Shown here piece after piece: positions 55,825 through 64,000 of a stretch of DNA of 64,000 nucleotides (position 1 is the first letter of the stretch; each line of letters starts with the position of its first letter). The position numbers and the translations under genes were made by a program. Origin of the DNA: Cruorifilaria tuberocauda (Eukaryota > Nematoda > Chromadorea > Rhabditida > Onchocercidae). The DNA lies in assembly GCA_013365365.1 (NCBI GenBank), contig JABVXU010000087.1:1-64000 (forward strand). The letters are read 5' to 3'. The notes under the pieces were generated by a model, which had not been told where the DNA came from, did not search any database, and saw only the letters and a list, made by a program, of their open reading frames with translations.

Positions 55825-58007
55825 ATGCTAGAATCTGAACAACATCAACAGCTAACTGACAGTAGATCATTGGGAGGATGTCACCAAGGCACTCAAGTAA
55901 CCGCACAGCAGCAACAAATAACCTTCCTAGTGACAACTCAGCAGCCACTACCTTCCGTTGGCCATGTAATCGGACAACAGCAATCAGTTCAGAATCAGAG
56001 CTGCTATATGCCGGCTGGGCAGATGACAGGTGCCCTGAATTGTATACCCTCACCTATACCTTCAAGAACAACATCGTCTACATCACATACTCATTCTTCG
56101 TCAATTCCCTCTCCATCTCCTCTTTCCGTCCAATCGACAATACAATTGCGAGGCACAGCTTCATGTCCACCACAGTCCTTAAATCCATCTCCGCTATCAT
56201 CAGCTCGAGTTAGTGCACCTTCCCCTTTGCAAACTTCTTCAAGCGCAGCTGCTACAGTTCCTCCTCACTTCCAGCGACAACATTCCGCGTCATTCACAAC
56301 AGTTGGTGGTTCACATGCAGAACATCTCCGGTCTACAGCGAGTAGAAGTTTCGATGGAGAATACGATAATATCCATCAGCAGCAGCCGACTATGTGTGAT
56401 GCTTCATCACAACAAATGCATCATACTTTACAGCTGCAGCAAGCTCGTCAACAACATGTTCTGCAATCTTCTCGCATACAACAACATCAGCAGCAGCAAC
56501 AACAAAAATGCTTCAAACAATCGACAACATTGAATCCGCAAGGACAGCATCAGAATCTCCAACTGCAGCAACAACATTGTCAGCAGCAGCAGCAGCAGCA
56601 GCAGCAGATCTTGCAACAACAACACTGTCAACAACCTCAAATACTGCAGCAACAACAACTTCAGGTGCTGCAACAACCACAACAACAGCAAAATTTTCCA
56701 CATCAATCGCAAATCGTTCAACAGAAACAAGTACAAGTGCAGCAAATACAACAATCACAGCAGTTGCAGATGCAATCACAGCATGGATATACGCATTTTC
56801 CACTGCAGAAACAATTAAAGAAGCATTTGACTCAAGAACGTGACGATGCTGACGAGGAGGAAGAGGAAGACGTGCGGCAACGACCATTAACAGCAAAAGA
56901 AGAATACAGAGAGCTGAAGCATCGATTCAAATTCCTCGTCTATGTAAGTTTTGAAAGTAAATATTTCTGGATGGTAGTTCTTGGAAGCAAGCTTTCATTG
57001 AAGTGCAAAGGGTTGTGGTTCAGTACGTTATCTTGGAAATTGAAAAATTTTTTATTCTAGTTCTTGAGAAGAGCTCGAAGTTTGTTGGAGTTTGTATCGA
57101 TTGTGTGAATATATGGGTACGTCAAAAATGAGGTGTTGAGTTTATTTCTCGAAATCTACTATTTTTTTAAATTATATTATTAGATGTCAGTTATAGGTTT
57201 GAATATTTTAAAGCTTAACTATTTTAGGAGAATGAATGTTACCAGGAAGAGTTACGAAACTTGCAAAGGAAGTTGCTGAAGCTTTCACGGGACAAAAATT
57301 TCTTGCTAGATCGTCTGCTGCTTTACGAAAAACTGAGTGACTCATCGGATGAATCGGATTCATCTGTAAAAACTATTGAGGAAAAAGCACCACCTAAAAA
57401 GTAATCCTTTTGCAGTGTCATAACTGAAGCGCTAAACATAGCATATAGCATATAGCATCATTTTCCAACTTTTTCATGAAATTCATTTTTATAAAAGCCA
57501 TTATAGGAAATCTCGCCCGCCTGCTTCAAGACGTCGTTCAGCGAATGCGAGATCTAAAGGAGCAAACAGTACCAATTATATAGATTCAGATACAATAAAG
57601 ATCTCATTAACAGAGCAACAGCAACAACAGATGCAAAAGCAACCATCACAACAACTGCCGGAACAGCAGCGACTACCAGTTCAGGCTACAGGTTTCCGTT
57701 TGACTGAAATAATATTTTCTTAGCTTTGAACTTTTTGTGATATGAATTAACAGGAAGAATTTTCTTTCAATAAAAGGAAATTTTGATTAGTTTAGAAGCA
57801 GCTACGAGAACCAATGTTCCGGTCTGTTCTGTTTTGGAAATGGGTGCTGGAGAACAACGTGCTACTGTTCCGATTCCACCGTGCTGTTCAGAACATGGCA
57901 TCAAAAGAGAAGAAGCTGTGATCGGTACCCCCACAACTGACGATGCAATATTTGAAGAAAGCCGTAGCAGTCAGTTCTCGTCATCTGGTTTTGCTTCATC
58001 TCGATGA
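55825..58007 (+). CDS. INO80E: INO80 chromatin remodelling complex subunit E-like protein, Q-rich
   Basis: Four exons join in frame (55825-56943, 57228-57400, 57507-57691, 57796-58007), about 562 residues. The recognisable part spans exons 1 and 2: [20 protein letters not shown], then [20 protein letters not shown] and [17 protein letters not shown]. This matches the single conserved helical region of vertebrate INO80E, a subunit of the nuclear INO80 nucleosome remodeller. Everything before it, some 350 residues, is Ser/Pro- and then Gln-rich low complexity ending in an acidic stretch ([13 protein letters not shown]), much longer than in vertebrate INO80E of roughly 240 residues. A basic [17 protein letters not shown] segment and a second Q-rich patch follow. 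The start is taken at 55825 because a TTATTTTCAG acceptor ends at 55819; an in-frame ATG at 55786 lies before that site. Poly(A) signal at 58119-58124. Confidence 0.85.
56380..56780 (+). repeat. Polyglutamine-coding CAG/CAA low-complexity region
   Basis: Imperfect CAG and CAA runs encode long Gln tracts interrupted by His, Leu, Ile and Val, inside exon 1 of the INO80E-like gene. The longest near-pure run is around 56580-56610. Mixed CAA/CAG codons suggest selection for the protein or age rather than a fresh triplet expansion. Confidence 0.9.
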
Positions 58008-58118
58008 TATAAGTTTTAAATAGATACATATACCAGTTTTGCTGAATTTTTCTAGAGATTTTGTGCTGGGATCTGATTCGGTGTTGTTGTTTGTATATAT
58101 TTCAATATGAAGAAGTCG

Positions 58119-58124
58119 AATAAA
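58119..58124 (+). terminator. Poly(A) signal AATAAA of the INO80E-like gene
   Basis: AATAAA lies 112 bases downstream of the TGA stop, giving a short 3' UTR. It is the last such signal before the glycosylase gene begins about 540 bases further on. Confidence 0.7.
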
Positions 58125-58665
58125 ATTTAATAGTTTGTTTTTAAAAATTAGTGAAAATGAGTACTAAAAATTTCATCTATGATCTCGTACCGTTTTTGAC
58201 GAATTTGTAGATTTGTGATAGCTCTTTAATATTATTTTCATTTGCAGTAATATCTTCGACTGCAACTTTTATGGTTTTTTACCAGTAAAATCCGAAAATT
58301 TGAATCTCTGTTCTAAAAAATTTCAGAGCCATGGGAGCGAACATCTAACATTGAGCCTCACTGAGTTTTTTTATCCTTCTTTTTTTTCAGGATAGAATTT
58401 TAACGGGTCGATCTTGATCCTTATTTTTTCGTGTATTGTATGTTCATGAAGCATAAAGATTCAAATATTCTTTGTTGCATATGTAATGTCGGTGTGCAAT
58501 GTGCAGTACTTGTTTTTGGTTTAGATAGGATTTAATATGATCAGAAATTTGTGATTGATTGATAATTTGAGGAAGTTTTCATTATAGCATCCGCTGATCA
58601 GTGTGACGATACCTTTTTGTTGTATGGTTCTTTTTATAGGTATTCGTGGATTATCTTTTCCACAG

Positions 58666-60574
58666 ATGATTAAAAACGCTATTTCAATGAGTAAAACATC
58701 TTCCATCTCCAAAACAACGTCGTCAACAGAATCAGTAAAATGTGGTGATCTCATGTCTTGGCTTAAACGGAAAGAAGTTCCGTTGGAAAAAGGGACTGCA
58801 GCAAATATTTCATTTGTTGGAAAGAGTGCTCTAGGTTTGTTATCTCTTTCCTTACTGAGATCGTAATGACGTAAATATTAATTTTAATCTTATTTTTGTC
58901 ATAACATTTCTTTACAGTGACCGTATTTTTGGATGTTTCAAACCACATGTATTTTTTTTTAATTTTAAAGATGAATAGCACTTCCGAGAATCATTCAGAA
59001 GTGGGGAAAGAAGATACATCAATGCCACAAGGATCAGTAGAATATCTAAGAAGTTTGATTGAAGATCCTAGTTGGCGAAGAGTGCTTTCTGTTGAGTTTC
59101 AGAAGGAATACATGAATAAAATTGCCAAATTTTTGCAAACAGAAAAAGAAAAGGTAATTTTCAAAATGAATATTGTGACCAACTTCATTCGTTCAAAGGT
59201 TTTGGTAGTTGAACAATAGCTGAATTTAGGATTTTTTCAAATATTTTAAAAAACTCTTATTTTTACTTTTAGGGAGTGAAAATTTTTCCACCGCAATATC
59301 AAATTTTCAATGCTTTTAATCTTACTCCGCTCCAAAGAATTCGCGTTGTACTTATAGGTCAAGATCCTTATCACGGTGAAAGACAGGTATTTTATTTCCA
59401 ATAATTTCGCACACGCGCTTTGTACTTTGATAGAACTATAATATGCTGTACTTTTTCTCCAATTACTAAGATAAGAATGAGATAATATCGAATCCAACTT
59501 TTTGACATAATAGCTAAAGATTTTTCTTCGTGTTCTAAAATATCAAAAATTGTATATCAGCAAGACGTGCCTCTAGTCATATTAATGCATATAAATTAAA
59601 TAGAATTTCAGGCACATGGACTGTGCTTCTCAGTTTGCAAAGGTATCAGACCCCCACCTTCACTTATAAATATCTACAAAGTTAGTTATTTGAAATGCCT
59701 GATATTTTTATTTCAACTCTAGTCTTATATATTTTATTTACGATATTTAAGGAACTGAAGACGGATATACCAAATTTCAAAATTCCTGACCATGGTTGCC
59801 TCGAGTCTTGGGCTTGTCAAGGTGTCTTTATGTTGAATGCTACACTTACTGTTGAGTAAGTAATCATAATTATAAGGACATAGCATTTAAGTTCTGATAG
59901 TTCTCTATTCATGTAAATCCGCTGTCATAATCTCAGGTTTTTATAATTCCTTTATTTTTTATAATCATCTGCAACTTGATTGATAAATGAATCTAACGGA
60001 ATAATCTTACAACTAATTCCACAGTTTTTATCTAAGGCCTACCAAGCATCCGAACAACATCCGAGGCAGTTAACAAAGTGAATCGCTGCATTGAATAATT
60101 GAGCTGAATTGTTTCAGTGTTTTTGGTGATATATATAATGTGAAAATATATATACATATATAGAGTGTGCTTTTGTATCCAGATTGTTTTTTATTTAATC
60201 GTGAAAATGTCTAGAGCTCATCGACCAAATTCACATAATCATATCGGTTGGCAGAAGTTTACTGATGAAGTAATTCGCATCATTTCACGTGATTGTAAAG
60301 GAATCGTTTTTTTGCTGTGGGGAGGATTTGCTCACAAAAAGGAATATATAATTGACAAAAAGAAGCATGTTATTATCAAGGTAATCATTTTTCAATCTTC
60401 AATGACATAAATCAAATGGAGACAAATATTTATGGAGTTGACAAATCTTTTTTTGAGACTGCGCATCCATCTCCGTTAAGTTCACGCATGTTTTTTGGTT
60501 GCAAATGCTTTTCGCGAACCAATGAAGCACTGGTGAAACTTGGAAAACCGGCTGTTGATTGGGGCGCATTGTGA
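58666..60574 (+). CDS. ung-1: Uracil-DNA glycosylase, family 1 (UNG)
   Basis: Seven exons join in frame: 58666-58834, 58918-59153, 59273-59386, 59612-59680, 59752-59855, 60215-60380 and 60458-60574, about 324 residues. UNG removes uracil from DNA to start base excision repair in the nucleus and mitochondria. The catalytic GQDPYHG loop is in exon 3, AHGLCFSV begins exon 4, LNATLTVE ends exon 5, [11 protein letters not shown] is in exon 6, and the HPSPLS loop with the catalytic His plus [14 protein letters not shown] are in exon 7, so all key motifs are present. The C-terminal VDWGAL matches the family end. The N-terminus is uncertain: the start at 58666 directly follows a TTTTCCACAG acceptor, but an internal ATG at 58971 follows TTTTAAAG and could start a shorter form. 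The gene follows the INO80E-like gene on the same strand. Confidence 0.95.
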
Positions 60575-61662
60575 AGGTTTTGGCACTGAATTTTTATATC
60601 CGATGAACGGCTACAGTTATATTACGATGTTTTCATAAATTGTTATGTGTTACTCATTTTCCCGTTAAATTTTTATATAAAATTGTTTTTTGTTGCTGTA
60701 TAGATCTTATACTTATTCTGCTCATAAAACTCATCAATTTACATTTTTCATTATGTTTATCTTAATCTTTTAAGAGTCATTTTAGTCTAACTTCTTACTT
60801 TGGAACCAGATATTTACTTTCCTAATTCTGTCATTTTTTAATTTTAGAAAAAAATCTCATCTTTTGAAGAAATTTCATAATCAAGCCTTGTTTGTACTGC
60901 TACTCATTTCCTATATCTATTGATTTTGTTCGGAGTGCAGCTTAATATGTTCTGCGATTGCAGTTTAGAAAAATCTTTTGTTATTACATTGATATACTTC
61001 AAAGTTTTTTTCCGAAAAATCTGCACAGTGAGAAAATATATCTTACTCAGATTTCGTAATTTTTCAATTCGTATTCGAAGAATTCTTTAAGGTTTTCTAG
61101 GAACAACTGACCATAACGAACAGTCCAAGAATTTATAACATACTCTAGGAGCAATACTTCATGTAAAAAGAGCCAAGTTACATTACACTGTCCATGAACC
61201 TTTTTTCGAATCTGCTACTAACTGTTTGGGTTCCTTTAATTTTTCTTGAAAAAGTGATTTTCATCAAATTTAACGATTGGTGAGATTAGCTCAGAAGAAT
61301 ATTGACTACCGTCATTGAGGTGTAGTTCATTTGCTAGTTGTTAGCCGTACAGTTTTGATAATTTCCATTGAAACAACATATTATTAAGGACGATTTATTC
61401 TTTCTGCAGTCTATCCATACGTATGTATTAAAAATGCAGTATGAGTAGGAATCGAGCATATGCATATCTATCAATCTATATGTATATGGAGATGGACACA
61501 AGAGGGGATGAATCCGGTGGTTAGAGAAAGTGTTTGAAGTAGGGATGGAATACAATTTCTTCGATGGAAAATTAATCATATGGTTGTGATTAGAATGACA
61601 TTGTTCAGAGTCCTATGGCATACAGAAATCTAATTTCCTCCTGTGAACACTTGATAATTGCT
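60575..61662. other. Convergent 3' intergenic region
   Basis: AT-rich sequence between the glycosylase (plus) and the SAYF protein gene (minus). No coding exon, RNA gene or repeat of note was found, only short ORFs and a small CATATG/TATATG-rich patch near 61455-61490. Confidence 0.6.
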
Positions 61663-63540
61663 CTATCGGACAGAGAAATAGGCTGAGGTTGCTCCTGGTG
61701 CACCGCCAGCTCCTCCACTTGTTGGCGAAAAGTATGCCGATACACCTGGGCTGGCAGCACTGCCTCCACCAATAGCACTACCTGCTGGTTTGGCACCACC
61801 GCCACTGCTACCGCCGACACCAAAGTAAGCAGAGGTGTACCCACCACCGCCACCTGTAAATGTAGAAAATTTTTCATCTAAAACTTAAATTATTCCACAA
61901 TGTTTTCACACTTATTTTTTAGAATTTTGTTCAGTCAAAAAATTAGCAGATAAAAAATACGAAATGCGAAAAACTGTGGAATTCACTGTGAGAGTATCAA
62001 AGATAACAACCTCCACCAACACCAAAGTAAGCGGATGTAGCTCCACCGCCACCTGGCGCTGTTGGCGAGTATCCTCCTCCTGCCACTGAAATCTTTCCAT
62101 TTTTCAATATATGCTCTTCTTCAGATATTTGTTATATCATATTAAGTAAATACGAGGTCCCACTTTTACGAAATAAAATTATCTAAAGCTTTCAAAACGA
62201 CAAATCAATTGATTTGTTTGTCGTATATTATTACCTGGAGAATCAGCTAGTGCTCCAATTGGAGACCCAATAGCAGTTTTCGTTGGATCTACTGCACCAA
62301 TAGCAGTACGAGTAGGATCAACAGAACCAATTGCAGTACGAGTAGGATCAACAGCGCCAATAGCTGTTCGGGTAGGATCTACAGCACCGATAGCAGTTTT
62401 CGTTGGATCTACTGCACCAATAGCAGTACGAGTAGGATCAACAGAACCAATTGCAGTACGAGTTGGATCCACAGCACCAATAGCAGTTTTCGTTGGATCA
62501 ATGGCACCAATAGCTGTTCGAGTGGGATCTACAGCACCGATAGCAGTTTTCGTTGGATCTACGGCGCCAATAGCAGTACGAGTTGGATCAACAGAACCAA
62601 TAGCAGTACGAGTTGGATCTACAGCGCCAATCGCTGTTTTCGTTGGATCTATGGCACCAACTGCAGAATTAATTAAAAGTGCTAGAAACCATTTTAACAA
62701 GATCCAAACCGCAATTTAAGCATATGTCCAAAAAACACCACCAAAAGTTCTAATTTGAAAAGATTCACATGTGGAACTTTCAGCCTATATATGCAAAATT
62801 CGTCTGCCAAAATTTTATTTTTATCGTCATTTTATGCTTAGTTATCAGTTTATTAGCGTTATAATTTCAATATCGGATGGAATAATTAATATCTGCAGTG
62901 AAACAAAGAAAAAGGATTGGCATTTCAAAATTTCTTTCCTTATAAACTGTGCTTGAACAGTTTAATAGTTAGCTATACTATATGATCTCGACCATTAATA
63001 TAAACTGAAAGTCATTTTTGGAATTTTGTCAAATTTCGGAAATTCAGCTCGTCGTTGTTCATACTTAAGAAGCAATGTTCAATTGAGCCAATGGCACATT
63101 TTTGGTGTTTCCCTTGCCTATGCTACTATTTGTCTAAGAAAAAATTCATTTCAAAATCATGATCAAAAAATCGATAATCTTAATTTAAATTTCCCCGAAG
63201 CAATTTCCTGACCCTCTAAAAAAACATTGGTTTTCGATTTGTACTTTCAAGTCTGGCAAGAAAAATTACCTGCAGGTGCACCTGTAGTTCCTCCTCCCAA
63301 ACCCCCTGGTACAGTCGGTGAGAAATATGCCGAAACATATCCACTTCCGCCTCCCCCTGCGCCTGGTGCAGCAAAATAAGCGGACGTTGTGCCACCAGCA
63401 CCGCCGCCCGCGACACCTATACCACCACCACCTCTACCACCAGCACTGGGTCCTGATCCCGGCGCTGCGAAGTACGCAGATACCGTCCCCGGTGCAGCAC
63501 CACCACCAGCACCTGGTGCACTGAAATACTGCGACGTCAT
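61663..63540 (-). CDS. Glycine-rich SAYF-repeat protein, sperm-specific class Q (SSQ)-like
   Basis: Four exons, 63270-63540, 62235-62660, 62011-62085 and 61663-61853, all joined in phase 1, give about 320 residues. The protein starts MTSQYFSAPGAGGG and carries repeated TSAYF or VSAYF motifs followed by AAPG, SPT or GVGG, spaced by Gly/Ala/Pro-rich linkers, ending SAYFSVR. This layout resembles nematode sperm-specific family class Q proteins, small Gly-rich proteins of unknown biochemical role in sperm; the match is by motif memory, so moderate. Exon 2 is entirely different: thirteen tandem 10-residue repeats of the type AIGAVDPTRT. Repetition and uniform phase 1 introns mean exons could be gained or lost without breaking the frame. 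There is no signal peptide or transmembrane segment. A cuticle or silk-like Gly-rich protein is the alternative. Confidence 0.75.
62268..62660 (-). repeat. Thirteen tandem 30-bp repeats encoding AI-G-[AS]-[VI]-DPT-[RK]-T
   Basis: The 30-base unit encodes a 10-residue repeat. Copies differ mainly at Ala/Ser before Val-Asp, Val/Ile, and Arg/Lys before the final Thr. The order of these variants shows a partial higher-order pattern, suggesting copying of blocks of several units. The reverse strand is also open for 70 codons as a shadow. Confidence 0.9.
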
Positions 63541-64000
63541 ACCCTTTCGGCCACGCCGCTCGTTAGTTATGAGAATGCAAACAATAATCTAAGCAGTTAA
63601 AATGCGAATTTTAAATCATATTTCACGCCGAAACATTTCTATTAAATCATTAAATTCAATATATATTACTTTAAATATGTAAATGTAACATTTGCCAATT
63701 GGCAGTAGTAAGTTGTAATAGGCATCATTACTCGTTGTATATCAACATTTGACAATGGATGCATAATTATTTATACATAACTTTTAGTTTCGAAAATAAA
63801 TGAAATAACAAAAATACTTCTTATACGAAAACAATAAATTCATTCTAAGCAGTCAGAGTATCGAATGAAGAACGAATAAGTGAAAAAATAGTCAATTTTT
63901 AACACAAGATGAGGCGAAAAAACATAAACATGATACACTTTTTCATTACTTCAGTCTTGTCTTTCATTACTAATACCTTATCCTTATCAGTATTCTTTGC
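63541..64000. other. Upstream region of the SAYF-repeat gene
   Basis: About 60 bases of likely 5' UTR precede the ATG on the minus strand, with a CTGCTTAG acceptor-like site at about 63590-63597. The rest is AT-rich with no exon seen up to the window edge. The promoter should lie here. Confidence 0.4.

Noticed and set aside
55823..56053. Minus-strand and alternate-frame ORFs across 55823-56896
   Set aside because: They are shadows of the Gln-rich INO80E-like exon; CAG/CAA repeats keep several frames open and give Leu-, Ala-, Thr- or Ser-rich translations.
61261..61330. Possible tRNA because of a TAGCTCAG D-arm-like sequence
   Set aside because: No T-arm GGTTCRA sequence and no acceptor stem pairing could be found.
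62501..62719. Plus-strand ORF of VGSTAPIAV repeats
   Set aside because: It is the reverse complement of the VDPT-repeat exon, which is supported on the minus strand by splice sites and flanking coding exons.
63318..63592. Plus-strand Pro- and His-rich ORFs
   Set aside because: They are antisense shadows of the Gly-rich first exon of the SAYF protein gene.

Overview
The window is nuclear DNA from a nematode, most likely a parasitic clade III (filarial-type) species. The base composition is strongly AT-rich, genes are cut into many short exons by introns of roughly 100-400 bases, and several first exons begin just after a TTTNAG-type acceptor a few bases before the ATG, as expected for spliced-leader trans-splicing. 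The gene content is also nematode-like: a DIG-1/mesocentin-type giant matrix protein, a TTBK-family kinase and a glycine-rich SAYF-repeat protein resembling sperm-specific class Q proteins. The species cannot be fixed from the sequence.

Positions 1-19601 (minus strand) hold the 5' part of a giant secreted or matrix protein. I could join 44 exons with consistent reading phase, about 2,650 residues: Cys-rich/sushi start, EGF-type modules, seven Ig and eleven FN3 domains in a regular order, another EGF-like module, then a repeat-rich exon that runs off the left edge. Upstream on the same strand lie a three-exon gene of unknown function (20665-22527) and a 67-codon signal-peptide ORF (22867-23070). 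The latter is either a small secreted-peptide gene or the first exon of the giant gene. From about 23.1 to 40.2 kb I find no gene that I can support.

The right part is gene-dense. A seven-exon TTBK-like kinase (40203-42670, plus) converges on an unrecognised multi-exon gene (43212-45570, minus). Next come a complete 26-exon RNA polymerase II second subunit gene, rpb-2 (46630-53939, minus, 1171 aa), and, divergently, a Q-rich INO80E-like chromatin remodelling subunit (55825-58007, plus) followed on the same strand by a family 1 uracil-DNA glycosylase (58666-60574, plus). A glycine-rich SAYF-motif protein carrying thirteen tandem 10-residue repeats (61663-63540, minus) closes the window.

The giant protein is a tissue-adhesion component. 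rpb-2, the INO80 subunit and the glycosylase are housekeeping functions for transcription, chromatin and DNA repair. The kinase and the SAYF protein belong to families that in nematodes are often expressed in the male germline; this is family knowledge, not shown by the sequence. All exon models were made by eye from splice signals, phase and homology, so unusual junctions need transcript confirmation.
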